Shown one piece after another: positions 9,273 through 18,438 of a stretch of 64,000 nucleotides of DNA. The notes below the pieces were generated by a model. The model was not told the DNA's origin. It saw nothing but the letters and a program-made list of their open reading frames with translations, and made no database searches. The stretch lies in NCBI RefSeq assembly GCF_024228315.1, contig NZ_CP100454.1, forward strand, positions 2,914,001-2,978,000, in the 5' to 3' direction. The stretch comes from Halomarina pelagica (GTDB lineage: Archaea; Halobacteriota; Halobacteria; Halobacteriales; Haloarculaceae). Each line of letters opens with the position of its first letter. The stretch's first letter is position 1. The translations under genes were made by a program, and so were the position numbers.

Positions 9273-9703
9273 TGGCGGTCGCGGTCGTCGACAGTAACGT
9301 CCTCATCGACTACAAGAACACCGGAGCCGGCGACCGTCACGACCGGGCAGAGGACATCGTGCGGGGGATGGACGCCGACGAACTCCCGACGGGTCGGGTG
9401 ACGAATTACACCCTGCTCGAGACGCTGAACTGGATTCACGAGCGCCAGCGCCACGATATTGCGGTCGACCTCCACCGTCGACTCGCCGACTCGGCGGGCT
9501 TCGAACTCGTCCACTGCGCACAGAAGGACTTCCATCGCGCTGTCGACCTCTTCGAAACCTACGAGGGGCTCGCGTTCGGCGATGCGACCATCGCCGCGTA
9601 CATGGAGCGCGAGGACATCGAGTACCTCTACAGCTTCGACGGTGACTTCGACACCCTCGGCTGGGTAATGCGCCTCGATACACCCGAGAATCCGTACGGC
9701 TGA
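9272..9703 (+). CDS. VapC-type PIN-domain RNase toxin
   Basis: A 143-residue PIN domain. The acidic metal-binding residues are all visible: Asp in VVDSNVLIDY near the N-terminus, Glu in TLLETLNW near 48, Asp in FGDATIAAYM near 105, and Asp in SFDGDFDTLGW near 125. This looks like a complete Mg-dependent endoribonuclease. It is coupled to the AbrB-type antitoxin immediately upstream. The target RNA cannot be told from sequence. Confidence 0.85.
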   Translation: MAVAVVDSNVLIDYKNTGAGDRHDRAEDIVRGMDADELPTGRVTNYTLLETLNWIHERQRHDIAVDLHRRLADSAGFELVHCAQKDFHRAVDLFETYEGLAFGDATIAAYMEREDIEYLYSFDGDFDTLGWVMRLDTPENPYG

Positions 9704-9927
9704 ACGTCGCATCGACGGCTCGCGAGAGCGAGGGGCGCGGCCGACCGGCGGAGGGACACTCGCTCGTTCGCTCACTCGTCGGCGCAACGGAGCCGTTCAC
9801 CTCCACGTCCGGGCCGTCGCTTCTCACCACGCCGCCGCGACGGCGACTTCGGGCTCTTCCAGAGGTAGTCTCGCCGCGCCCGCGGCATTGGCCGGATTTT
9901 TATCGCTCCCCGCCTCACCCACGAGCA

Positions 9928-11784
9928 ATGAGCGAGTACGACTACGAGGACCTCGGTCTCGTGGCGGGCCTCGAGATCCACCAGCAGCTCGACACCGCCG
10001 CGAAGCTCTTCTGTGACTGTCCGACGGAGCGCCGCGAGCCGGAGGAGGCGGTCCGCACCGTGACGCGGTACCTCCACCCGACGCGCAGCGAACTGGGCGA
10101 GATCGACGAGGCCGCCCTGGAGGAGAGCCGCGTCGACCGGGAGTTCCAGTACCTCGGATACGACACGACCTGCCTCGTCGAGGAGGACGACGAGCCGCCC
10201 CACCGAGTCGACGAGGAGGCGCTCGACGTGGCCCTGGAGATCGCCCAACTGCTCGACGCGACCCCGGTGGACGCGGCGCACGTGATGCGCAAGATCGTCG
10301 TGGACGGCTCGAACACGTCAGGGTTCCAGCGCTCGACGCTGATCGCCACCGACGGCGAGATCGAGACCGAGGAGGGGCCGGTCCGCATCGCGGACATGCT
10401 CCTGGAGGAGGAGAGCGCCGGTCGGATCGAGGAGACCGAGGAGGGCGTCGTCTACTCGCTCGATCGGCTGGGCATCCCCCTCGTCGAGATCGGCACGGAG
10501 CCGGACGTCCGCTCGCCCGAGCAGGCCCGGGACGCGGCCGCCCGGATCGGCATGTTACTCCGCTCGACCGGACACGTGAAGCGTGGGCTCGGCACCATCC
10601 GCCAGGACGTGAACGTCTCCATCGCGGAGGGCGCGCGGGTCGAACTCAAGGGGGTCCAGAGCCTCGACGACATCGACGACATCGTCCGCGAGGAGGTTCG
10701 CCGGCAGGTCGAACTGGTCGAGATCGGGAGGGAACTCCGGGAGCGCGGCGCGAGCGTCGGCGAGCCGCGGGACGTGACCGAGGTCTTCGAGGGCACCGAC
10801 AGCGGCGTCGTCGCGTCGGCGGAGGCGGTAGTCGCCGTCCCGCTGTTCGGCTTCGACGGGCTCGTCGGCCGGGAGATCCAGCCCGATCGCCGTCTCGGGA
10901 CGGAGTTCTCTGACCACGCGAAGCGCGCCGGTGCGGGCGGGATTTTCCACACCGACGAACTCCCCGCCTACGGCGTCACCGAGGACGAAGTCGCCGCGCT
11001 GCGCGAGGCGGTGGGGGCGGACGAGGCGGACGCCGTCGCGCTCGTCGCCGCCTCCCGGGCGGTCGCGGAGCGGGCCGTCGACGCCGTGGCGGAGCGCGCC
11101 CGCTCCGCGATCGAGGGCGTCCCCGAGGAGACGCGCGGCGCGAACGCCGACGGCACCTCCCGCTACCTCCGGCCGCTCCCCGGCGCGGCCCGCATGTACC
11201 CCGAGACGGACGTGCCGCCCGTCCCGCTCGACCCGACGGAGGTCGAGACGCCGGAACTGCTCACCGAGAAGGTCGACCGCTACGTCGCGGAGTACGGCCT
11301 CGACGCGGGGCTGGCCGAGCAGGTCGCCTACGGCCGCCGGATGCCGGTCTTCGAGGCGGCCGTCGAGGACGGTATCGACGCCACGCTCGCGGCCGGAACG
11401 GTCGAGTCGACCGTGACGGAACTGCGCCGCGACGACGTGCCCGTCGAGCAGCTCCGCGACGAGCACTTCCTCGACGTGCTCGCGCTCGTGGACGCGGGCG
11501 ACCTCGCCAAGGAGGGCGTCGGCGACGTGCTGCGCGCGCTCGCAGAGGACCCGACGCTCACCGCGGCCGAGGCGGCCGAGGAGGCGGGCCTGTCCGGCGT
11601 CGACGAGGCCGAGGTGCGAGAGACGGTCGCCGAGGTCGTCGAGCGAAACGGGGAGCAGGTCGAGGCGGAGGGGATGGGCGCGTTCTCCGCGCTCATGGGC
11701 GAGGCCATGGGCGCGCTCCGCGGCAGGGCCGACGGCGAGGTGGTGAGCACGGTTCTGCGCGAGGAGATCCAGAAGCGGGCGTAG
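9928..11784 (+). CDS. gatE: Glutamyl-tRNA(Gln) amidotransferase subunit E
   Basis: A 618-residue archaeal GatE. The start DLGLVAGLEIHQQLDTAAKLFC, the motif PLVEIGTEPD and IRQDVNVSI are typical of the GatB/GatE cradle domain. An AspRS-like insert (about 280-420) and the C-terminal YqeY-like tail (EGMGAFSALMGEAMGALRGRADG) follow. Together with GatD it converts Glu-tRNA(Gln) to Gln-tRNA(Gln) in archaea that lack glutaminyl-tRNA synthetase. The TATA-like box ttttatcg (9897-9904) lies 24-31 bases before the ATG. gatD is not adjacent in this window. Confidence 0.95.
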   Translation: MSEYDYEDLGLVAGLEIHQQLDTAAKLFCDCPTERREPEEAVRTVTRYLHPTRSELGEIDEAALEESRVDREFQYLGYDTTCLVEEDDEPPHRVDEEALDVALEIAQLLDATPVDAAHVMRKIVVDGSNTSGFQRSTLIATDGEIETEEGPVRIADMLLEEESAGRIEETEEGVVYSLDRLGIPLVEIGTEPDVRSPEQARDAAARIGMLLRSTGHVKRGLGTIRQDVNVSIAEGARVELKGVQSLDDIDDIVREEVRRQVELVEIGRELRERGASVGEPRDVTEVFEGTDSGVVASAEAVVAVPLFGFDGLVGREIQPDRRLGTEFSDHAKRAGAGGIFHTDELPAYGVTEDEVAALREAVGADEADAVALVAASRAVAERAVDAVAERARSAIEGVPEETRGANADGTSRYLRPLPGAARMYPETDVPPVPLDPTEVETPELLTEKVDRYVAEYGLDAGLAEQVAYGRRMPVFEAAVEDGIDATLAAGTVESTVTELRRDDVPVEQLRDEHFLDVLALVDAGDLAKEGVGDVLRALAEDPTLTAAEAAEEAGLSGVDEAEVRETVAEVVERNGEQVEAEGMGAFSALMGEAMGALRGRADGEVVSTVLREEIQKRA

Positions 11785-11824
11785 GAGAGCGGACGCGGGG
11801 GTGACGTGACGGACGCCGCTCGCG

Positions 11825-12952
11825 TCAGTCGGTCTCGGCGGCGACCGCCCGCCGCCCCGCGATCGTCTCGTGGAGCCACCCGTCGACGGAGAACGGTCCC
11901 GCGCCGGTGATCAGCAGGGCGGAGGTCAGCCCGAACAGCGAGACGTGCGCGAGCACCGGGTCGTCCGGGAGGCCGAACAGCGTCGTGGTGAGGAGGAGGA
12001 ACGCGACGGCGGAGAACGCCCGGGTGAACAGCCCGAGGACGAGCATCACGCCGACGAGGATCTCCACCAGCCCGGCCCCGACGACCCACAGCTCCGGCCC
12101 GACGGGGACGACCGCGGTGAGGTCGTACTTCGCGACGACCGCCAGCGCGACGCCGGGGTTCATGAGCTTCTCGACCAGCCCGAGGTAGGCGAACGCGAGG
12201 CCGAGGCCGACGCGGACCACGGTCGGGACGAACGCGGTGTACGGCTCGATCCGCTCGCCGAGGGGCACCGCGAGCCGCCGGTAGACGGGGTCGACGCGGG
12301 AGTAGGCGGTCCGCTCGTCCGCGGCGACGGCGGCGATGAGGTCGTCGGCGCTCGGTCGGCCGCCGCCGAGCAGGGCGATTGCGACGAAGCCGGGGACGTA
12401 CTCGAACGCGAGCAGGAGCGCCGGGAAGGCGACGACGCCCGCGAGGTACGCGGCGAGGCCGACGAGGGCGACGAGGCGGGTCGCGAGACCGAACAGGAGC
12501 AGGAAGCCGACGGCGAGACCGAACAGCCGGACGAACACCCCGCTCAGGTCGCCGAACGCCGGCGCGAACGCCTCGGCGTGGACGAGCGGCGAGAAGTAGT
12601 AACCGTTGAAGCCCGCGCCGACCAGCGGCAGGCCGAGGCTCAGCCGGAACAGCCACGGGAGCAGGTCGTCGTACCCCGCGAGCGCCCCGCGGACGGCGTC
12701 GACGTCGCGTCCGAGGGGGCGAACCCAGAGGTACGCGCCCAGCGCGGCGAGGAGTCCGACCGCCCCCGCCCCGAGGACGAACAGGTTGAACGGGTTCGAC
12801 AGCGTCTCGACGAGGAAGCGCAGCGCCTCGACGGCCGCGCCGCGATCGACGACGTACCGGACGTGCGCGCTCGCGACGCCGCTCGCCCCGAGGAACGCGA
12901 CGGAGAGGAACGCGACGAGCAGCGACGCGGTGCGCGCGATGGACGATCTCAT
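11825..12952 (-). CDS. DoxX-family integral membrane protein
   Basis: A 375-residue protein starting with a basic N-terminus and a hydrophobic signal/anchor, followed by about eight membrane spans in two groups. The C-terminal group (RVGLGLAFAYLGLVEKLMNP, then VVGAGLVEILVGVMLVLGLFTR) matches the DoxX four-helix pattern. The first half contains a similar, weaker repeat. DoxX proteins take part in membrane redox or detoxification complexes in other organisms; here the role is unknown. It is the last of three same-strand envelope genes, after the multi-pass protein and the beta-propeller gene. Confidence 0.65.
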   Translation of the reverse strand: MRSSIARTASLLVAFLSVAFLGASGVASAHVRYVVDRGAAVEALRFLVETLSNPFNLFVLGAGAVGLLAALGAYLWVRPLGRDVDAVRGALAGYDDLLPWLFRLSLGLPLVGAGFNGYYFSPLVHAEAFAPAFGDLSGVFVRLFGLAVGFLLLFGLATRLVALVGLAAYLAGVVAFPALLLAFEYVPGFVAIALLGGGRPSADDLIAAVAADERTAYSRVDPVYRRLAVPLGERIEPYTAFVPTVVRVGLGLAFAYLGLVEKLMNPGVALAVVAKYDLTAVVPVGPELWVVGAGLVEILVGVMLVLGLFTRAFSAVAFLLLTTTLFGLPDDPVLAHVSLFGLTSALLITGAGPFSVDGWLHETIAGRRAVAAETD

Positions 12953-13009
12953 GACCGGGGGTTGTCCGTCGGGTCTGATAAGTCCGTCCTCGATGGACGC
13001 GGGCCGGCG

Positions 13010-14464
13010 TCACGCGACCGGTCGCGAGACGACCCAGAGCGACAGGACGGTGTACCCGACCATCAGGGCCGTGAGGGGGAGGTGGGGGACGGTCGCCGTC
13101 CGCCGGTCGGTCCGGGCGGCGATGACGCCGTGGGCGGCGACGACCGCGAGGACGTGCCCCCCGACGATGACGACGACCTGCGTCCCCCAGAACGCCGCGA
13201 TCGGGAGCCACGCCAGCGGCTCGACGGCGAGCGCGACGTCGAACCACCCCGCGACCGTCGTCACGAGCCGCCCGAACCCGCGAACGACGTAGGCGTAGTT
13301 GTGGGCGAACTCGTACGCCGCGGCGATCGGGAGGACCGTCGGGGCGACGACCGTCGCGGCGGCCCGCGGCGAGGACGAGAGGCCGACCGTGGCGGTCGCG
13401 ACGACGACGAGCGCGAACGCCGCGAGGAACAGCCCGAACCCCAGCAGGTAGATCGGAACGCTCACCGACGCGCCCGCCCCGGTCAGCTCGCGCACGGCGA
13501 AGAGGACCGACTGGTAGGAGAGCGTCTCCGCGAACCCGTCGAAGCTCACCGTGTACACCATCGCGACGACGAACGCGACGCGGGCCGGATCGCGGATCGG
13601 GCGCGTACACTCGCGCCACGGCGCGCGCGCGACGACGCGGTAGCCATCCCCCGGCGGTCGTTCGACCCCGAGGGGCGCGACGCGACCCAACAGGCGATAG
13701 AGGACCTCGAACAGGTCCGCGTCGCGGAACCACGTCGGTCCGAAGAGCAATCCGCCGGCGTACATGACGGCGGCGTACCCGACGAGGAGCGCCGCCGTCA
13801 GGGTCGGCTCGCGCGGGATCACGGTCAGGTTCTCGACGATGCCGACCGCGAGGCAGAACCAGAGCAGGGCGGGCCAGGCACCCAGCCGGGAGGGGTACTC
13901 GACGACGGAGAGCGCTCGCCCCTCGACCGCGCAGGTCGCCCGGTACAGCGTCCGCCACGGCGAGAGGGCGGTCCACGGACTCCCGACGAGCATCGACGCG
14001 AGCGCGAGTCCCTTCAGCCAGACGGCCCACGTGAAGACGACCGAGAAATTCGTGACCGCCTGTCGACCGAGGAGGCCCGCGGCGATCGTCGTCACGAACA
14101 GCAGGAAGAAGGCGACCCGCGCGGCGCGCCGTACGAGGGTTCCCGTCCGGTCCGAGAGCCGGGCCACGACGATCCCCGGCGGGCGTGAGCGCGAGTCGGG
14201 CGAGTCGGTATCCGCGTACGCGAGGTAGCCCGCCGTCACCGCGACGGTCGCCCCCGCCCCGAGGTAGAGATACGGGAGAGGGATCGGCGCGTCGAACCGG
14301 GCCCCGCCGCCGTGGGCCGCCGCCGGCCCGGCGAACGCGCACAGCCCGGCCGCGAGGACGGCGGCCAGGAGGATCGCCCGCCGGATGGGGCGAGCGCGCT
14401 GGGCACGTCGGGCACGTGGGGTGCGCCGTGAGCGCCGGGCGTGGAACCGTCGATCGCGCCTCAT
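13010..14464 (-). CDS. Large multi-pass membrane protein, unknown function
   Basis: A 484-residue protein. A very basic N-terminus of about 28 residues leads into a hydrophobic stretch ending in AHGGGA, which looks like a signal or signal anchor, then about ten further membrane spans. Polar conserved-looking patches inside the membrane region (NFSVVFTWAVWLKGLALASM, SPWRTLYRATC, AYEFAHNYAY) could form a channel or enzyme site. I do not recognise the family. Its ATG overlaps the stop of the upstream beta-propeller gene (positions 14461-14464), so the two are translationally coupled. Confidence 0.7.
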   Translation of the reverse strand: MRRDRRFHARRSRRTPRARRAQRARPIRRAILLAAVLAAGLCAFAGPAAAHGGGARFDAPIPLPYLYLGAGATVAVTAGYLAYADTDSPDSRSRPPGIVVARLSDRTGTLVRRAARVAFFLLFVTTIAAGLLGRQAVTNFSVVFTWAVWLKGLALASMLVGSPWTALSPWRTLYRATCAVEGRALSVVEYPSRLGAWPALLWFCLAVGIVENLTVIPREPTLTAALLVGYAAVMYAGGLLFGPTWFRDADLFEVLYRLLGRVAPLGVERPPGDGYRVVARAPWRECTRPIRDPARVAFVVAMVYTVSFDGFAETLSYQSVLFAVRELTGAGASVSVPIYLLGFGLFLAAFALVVVATATVGLSSSPRAAATVVAPTVLPIAAAYEFAHNYAYVVRGFGRLVTTVAGWFDVALAVEPLAWLPIAAFWGTQVVVIVGGHVLAVVAAHGVIAARTDRRTATVPHLPLTALMVGYTVLSLWVVSRPVA

Positions 14465-15708
14465 CCGCCGTCGCCCCCGCGGTAGTTCAGGAGGACGACG
14501 CGCCCGTCGCCGTAGCGGGCGAGGATCTCGGCCGCCGGATCGTCGTCGACGTTCGCGAGCGTCGGGTACGTCCGGATCGGGACGTCGCGGTCGTACGCCG
14601 CGCGCTCCTCGCCGGAGGCGGGGTCGAGCACGGCGACCGTGCCCGATCCCGTCACCGCGACGAGGTCCGGCTGACCGTCACCGGTGACGTCGCCCACCAC
14701 GGGCGGCGGGGTCGACGGCGATTCCTGCCGGGCGACGGTCGTCGTCCACTCCTCGTCGCCGGTGGTCCCCTCGAGAACGGTGACGCGACCGTCCGTCCGG
14801 CTGAGGTAGACCTCGACGGTCCCGTCGCCGTCGCCGTCGGTGACCGCGTGGAGCCGGGGGGACCCGCGGCGGTCGGCGGTCCACTCGCGCTCGCCCGTCT
14901 TCCCGTCGAGCGCGACGACGGACGCCGTGTCGGTGACGTACACCTCCGGCTGGTCGTCCCGGTCGGCCTGCGCGGTGACGAGGTCGTACCCCCCGACGGG
15001 GACGGTCCACTGCACCTCGCCGTTCGCGTTCAGCAGGACGGTCCGGTCCAGCGCGCTCACGAGCACGTCGCGCGACCCGTCGCCGTCCACGTCGCGCACG
15101 ACCGGCTCGGCGTAGACGATCTCGCCGAAGCTGTGGTGCCAGCGCGGCGTCCCGGTCGCCGTCGCGACGACGAGGTTTCCGTAGAGGTCGACGGTGACGA
15201 TCTCCTTCCCGGGGGAAGCGGTGAGGTTGGCGACGGTCGGACGGCTGTAACCGTAGCGCTCGGTCGGGATCCGGAACTCCTCGCTCCCGTCGCCCGCGTC
15301 GTAGACGATCGTCGCGTTCTCGGTCGTCCCGACGATCACCTCCAGCGTGCCGTCGCCGTCGAGGTCCTCGATCGCGGGTTCGGTCAGCGCGTGACTGAAG
15401 CACCGCTCTGCGGGCATGCCGGTGCGCCATAGCACCGTCCCGTTCGAGGGCGCGAGTCGAACGAGCGAACAGGTCGCGTTCGTCATCTCGTCGACTCCCG
15501 GTACCCCCGCGACCGGCGCGACGACGACCGAGCCGTTCGGTCCGACGCCGACGGCGTGGTGGTTCCGGTCGTTCGCGCGCGCCGTGTCGCTCACCCACGT
15601 CTCGTGGAGGTCGCCGTCGCTCGCCGTCACGAGACTGAACCCGTACCACCCGACCCCGAGCAGGGCGGCGAAGACGAGCACGACCAGGATTCCGGTTCTG
15701 AACCGCAT
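14461..15708 (-). CDS. Membrane-anchored FG-GAP/PQQ-like beta-propeller protein
   Basis: A 415-residue protein. Residues 7-25 form one hydrophobic N-terminal anchor, and the rest should lie outside the cell. The outer part has about seven blades with repeated acidic calcium-binding loops: DLDGDGTLE, DVDGDGSRD, DGDGDGTVE and DVTGDGQPD. Blade sequences of the kind GKTGEREW and GTTGDEEW resemble PQQ-type propellers. Such proteins bind ligands or partners at the cell surface. It is the first gene of a three-gene same-strand group with the multi-pass protein (4-base overlap) and the DoxX gene. An extracytoplasmic sensor or assembly factor for those membrane proteins is plausible but unproven. Confidence 0.75.
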   Translation of the reverse strand: MRFRTGILVVLVFAALLGVGWYGFSLVTASDGDLHETWVSDTARANDRNHHAVGVGPNGSVVVAPVAGVPGVDEMTNATCSLVRLAPSNGTVLWRTGMPAERCFSHALTEPAIEDLDGDGTLEVIVGTTENATIVYDAGDGSEEFRIPTERYGYSRPTVANLTASPGKEIVTVDLYGNLVVATATGTPRWHHSFGEIVYAEPVVRDVDGDGSRDVLVSALDRTVLLNANGEVQWTVPVGGYDLVTAQADRDDQPEVYVTDTASVVALDGKTGEREWTADRRGSPRLHAVTDGDGDGTVEVYLSRTDGRVTVLEGTTGDEEWTTTVARQESPSTPPPVVGDVTGDGQPDLVAVTGSGTVAVLDPASGEERAAYDRDVPIRTYPTLANVDDDPAAEILARYGDGRVVLLNYRGGDGG

Positions 15709-15786
15709 CGACTACCGTCGCTTGTTCGAGGGCGTATACGTATCCGTCGAATCCCGGTTCGGGGACCTCCCGAACGACGACGCGCG

Positions 15787-16509
15787 CTACCGGGGCTCCC
15801 GATCCCGGATCCGGTTCTCGGCGCGGCGGAACACGCCGTGGAGCGTGCTCACCTCGCGGGTGGTCGGGTGGGCGCGCCCGAGCAGCCGACGCCACAGGCG
15901 AACCGTCTTCGGGCGCTTCTCCTCGACCAGTCCCGCCGCGTCGACGAACGAGGCGAACTGCTCGTGGAGCGCCTCGACGTCGCGCTCCGGCGCGCGGTCG
16001 ATCTCCGTCGGGTGCTGGGTCTCCCCGACGGTCAGCGAGCGCAGTTCGTAGAGCGTGATCGTCGCGGCCTGCGCGAGGTTGAGGACGGGGTAGTCGGCGC
16101 TCGCCGGGATCGAGCAGACCTCGTCGAGGCGTTCGAGTTCCTCGTTGGTGAGGCCGATCCGCTCGCGGCCGAAGACGACGCAGGTGTCCGCGCGCACGCC
16201 GCGCAGCGACGCGGCGAGTTCCCGCGGCGTCCGGAAGGGGTAGCGCACGTGGTGGCGGTCGTCCTCGTTCGTGATCGCCGTGCAGCCGACCGTGTGGAAG
16301 TTCTCCACGAGGAAGTCGAACGACACCTCCCGCGCGTTCGGGAGGACGTCCTCGCGGGCCTGGCCGGCGAAGCCGTACGCCTCGCCGTCGCGGTCGAGGT
16401 CGGGGGGATCGACCAGGTAGAGGTCGGTCAGCCCGAAGTTCTTCATCGCCCGGGCGATGCTCCCCACGTTCCCCGGCGTCTTCGCGTCGACGACGGCCAC
16501 CGAGATCAT
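15787..16509 (-). CDS. SpoU/TrmH-family RNA 2'-O-methyltransferase (TrmJ-like)
   Basis: A 240-residue SPOUT methyltransferase. The N-terminal block VVDAKTPGNVGSIARAMKNFGL and the late knot motifs VFGRERIGLTNEEL and PVLNLAQAATITLYEL are the three SpoU motifs, including the Asn/Arg and Ser/Asn residues at the SAM knot. A C-terminal helical extension of about 70 residues fits TrmJ, which methylates tRNA position 32. The start at 16509 is set by the ATGA overlap with the upstream zinc-binding protein gene, giving a two-gene operon. Other SpoU targets in rRNA or tRNA are possible. Confidence 0.85.
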   Translation of the reverse strand: MISVAVVDAKTPGNVGSIARAMKNFGLTDLYLVDPPDLDRDGEAYGFAGQAREDVLPNAREVSFDFLVENFHTVGCTAITNEDDRHHVRYPFRTPRELAASLRGVRADTCVVFGRERIGLTNEELERLDEVCSIPASADYPVLNLAQAATITLYELRSLTVGETQHPTEIDRAPERDVEALHEQFASFVDAAGLVEEKRPKTVRLWRRLLGRAHPTTREVSTLHGVFRRAENRIRDREPR

Positions 16510-17030
16510 ACGTCGAGGTCGGAGAAGTCGACGCCGAGGGCCTTCCGTTCCTCCTCGCTCATGTTCGCCAGCTCCTCCTCGAGCGGGTCGAGCTGCGGGT
16601 TCGGATCGGGTTGCTTCACGCCGTCCGGGTCGGTGTCGACGTGTTCGGTCCCCTCGTAGTCGTCGGGCGCGCGCCCCCCGTCGGCGAACCACTGGTGGAA
16701 GGCGTTCTGCATGTGCCGGCTCCCCGCCAGTTCGTGGCCCATCTCCTCGCGGAACCAGTAGAGGAAGTCGGCCTCGTGCCGGTCGCACAGCAGCACCTCC
16801 CCGAGCGGTTCGCCGTAGACGACCTGCGCCTGTCGGCACTTGCGTTGCTCCGCCTTGCCGTGGATCAGCCAGCAGGCGTCACACGGCTTGGTCACCAGCG
16901 TGGTCAGTCGCGCGATGCGTTCGCGGTCGTCCTCGGGGATGCGCGCCATCGGCTTCAGGTCGCCGTCGTCGTCGAGGATCGACTCCTCGTCGAACCGCCA
17001 CCCGCGAAGCCCGATACTCACCTTCGCCAT
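16506..17030 (-). CDS. Conserved haloarchaeal protein with a Cys-rich zinc-binding core
   Basis: A 174-residue protein. Cysteines lie in PCDACW, KCRQAQ and LCDRHE, a spacing compatible with one zinc site. The C-terminal third is acidic and disordered (DTDPDGVKQPDPNPQLDPLEEE) and ends in a helix. I do not recognise an experimentally known function. It is coupled by ATGA overlap to the TrmJ-like methyltransferase, so a role in RNA handling or modification is reasonable but inferred only from operon position. Confidence 0.65.
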   Translation of the reverse strand: MAKVSIGLRGWRFDEESILDDDGDLKPMARIPEDDRERIARLTTLVTKPCDACWLIHGKAEQRKCRQAQVVYGEPLGEVLLCDRHEADFLYWFREEMGHELAGSRHMQNAFHQWFADGGRAPDDYEGTEHVDTDPDGVKQPDPNPQLDPLEEELANMSEEERKALGVDFSDLDV

Positions 17031-17140
17031 GTGTCGGGGTATCCGACGCGACGTGAAAAGCGGCGTGTTTGGCGTCTCGCGGAGGTGTTCGACGCGCCGG
17101 GACCGGTCGGCCTTTGGTGCGTCCGCCCCGAGCGTACGGT

Positions 17141-18331
17141 ATGCGGAACGTAGACGCCGCGGGACTCGGCATCGGGGACGACTACCCCCCGCGTATCATG
17201 GGCGTGCTGAACGTCAGCGAGGAGTCGCCGTACGAGCCGAGCGTGTTCGACGACCCGGGGGAGGCCGCGGCCTACGTCGACGAGTCGCTCGTCGGCGAGG
17301 GGGCGGACATCGTGGACGTGGGCCTCGAGTCGGCAAACAAGCGGTTCGAGGTGCTCACCGCGGAGGAGGAACTCGCGCGCCTCGACACCGCCGTCGAGAC
17401 GATCGGGAGCGTCTCCGGCGACGCCGTCTTCTCCATCGAGACGCGCTACCACGAGGTCGCCGAGGCGGCGCTTTCGCGGGGGTTCGACGTGGTCAACGAC
17501 GTCTGCGGGTTCGCCGACCCCGAGATGCCGCGCGTCTGTGCGGAGTTCGACGCCGCGGTCGTGAAGATGGCCAGCCCCCCCGACCTCGGACGCCCCGGCG
17601 CGGTCGAGGAGGGGGACTGGCCGGCGCGGAGCGGCGACGACGGGCGCGACCGGACGTACGTCGACGACGTCTACGAGGCGCTCCGGCAGAACGGCTTCAC
17701 CGACAAGACCGTCCTCGACCCCGCCTTCGGCGGCTGGTCGGAGGCGAAGACCCTGGCCGACGACCGCGAGACGTTCCGTCGCCTGCGGGAGTTCCGCGGC
17801 TTCGGTCGCCCCCTCCTCGTCTCGATCAACCGGAAGAACTTCCTCCGGGAGATCGCCGGGTGGTCGACCGAGGAGGCGCTCCCCGTCAGCCTCGCCGCGA
17901 CCGCGATGGCCGTCGAGCGCGGCGCGCACGTGATCCGAACGCACGACGTGGCCGCGACGCGCGACGCGGCGCTCGTCGGCGAGGCGTTCGCCCGCGAGCG
18001 CGTCCGCGTCCGCGACGGGGCCGTCGGCGTCGAGGAACTCGACGTGACGACGCCCGGCGAGGCGGCGCGCCACCTCGACCGGGTCGGGGCCGACCCCGAC
18101 CGCGGCGACGACGCCGTGACGCGTACGTTCGAGGTGACGGGACTCGCCGCCGCCGAGCGCGAACGCCTGGCGGCGCTGACCGCCGACTCGACCGCCGAGT
18201 TCGTGCCGGGAACCGACGGCGACCTGCTGTTCGGCTCGCCCGCCACCCTCCGTACGCTGGCCGAGGCGGACCTCGACGGCGATCTACTGGACGCGCTTCG
18301 TGAGGTTTCCGAAATCGTGACGTACAAGTAA
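17141..18331 (+). CDS. Dihydropteroate synthase-like protein (FolP homolog, divergent)
   Basis: A 396-residue protein. The first 290 residues follow the DHPS TIM barrel: IMGVLNVSEESPY near residue 16, IVDVGLESANKRFEVL near 55, DVVNDVCGFADPE near 115, LDPAFGG near 190 and GAHVIRTHDVAATRDA near 265. The usual NVTPDSF and ESTRPG motifs are altered to NVSEESPY and ESANKRF, so substrate use may differ from bacterial FolP. About 100 extra C-terminal residues are unassigned. An mptE gene follows, which makes the pterin diphosphate that a DHPS consumes, so a pterin cofactor role is likely. Confidence 0.75.
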   Translation: MRNVDAAGLGIGDDYPPRIMGVLNVSEESPYEPSVFDDPGEAAAYVDESLVGEGADIVDVGLESANKRFEVLTAEEELARLDTAVETIGSVSGDAVFSIETRYHEVAEAALSRGFDVVNDVCGFADPEMPRVCAEFDAAVVKMASPPDLGRPGAVEEGDWPARSGDDGRDRTYVDDVYEALRQNGFTDKTVLDPAFGGWSEAKTLADDRETFRRLREFRGFGRPLLVSINRKNFLREIAGWSTEEALPVSLAATAMAVERGAHVIRTHDVAATRDAALVGEAFARERVRVRDGAVGVEELDVTTPGEAARHLDRVGADPDRGDDAVTRTFEVTGLAAAERERLAALTADSTAEFVPGTDGDLLFGSPATLRTLAEADLDGDLLDALREVSEIVTYK

Positions 18332-18438
18332 GAGAAAACTTATACCATGAGGGAGAATACGAACGGGTGCGAGCCGGGGGGCCACGCGGGTAGGGGTACT
18401 CAAGTGGCCCTTCGGCCCATCGGTATTTCCGGCGACCC
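18332..18438 (+). promoter_or_regulatory. Promoter and GC-rich leader of mptE
   Basis: A clear TATA-like box (acttatacc, 18338-18346) lies nearly 95 bases before the mptE ATG, much farther than the usual 25-30. If it is the promoter, the transcript has a leader of about 65-70 bases. The leader contains the hairpin GGCC-CTTC-GGCC near 18405-18416. This is unlike the leaderless neighbours. Whether the leader regulates mptE is unknown. Confidence 0.4.

Noticed and set aside
18347-18438. tRNA-like sequence (GTAGGGGTACTCAAGTGGCC) in the mptE leader
   Set aside because: It resembles a class II tRNA D-arm, but only about 45 bases remain before the mptE start, with no anticodon or T-arm. It is described as a leader instead.
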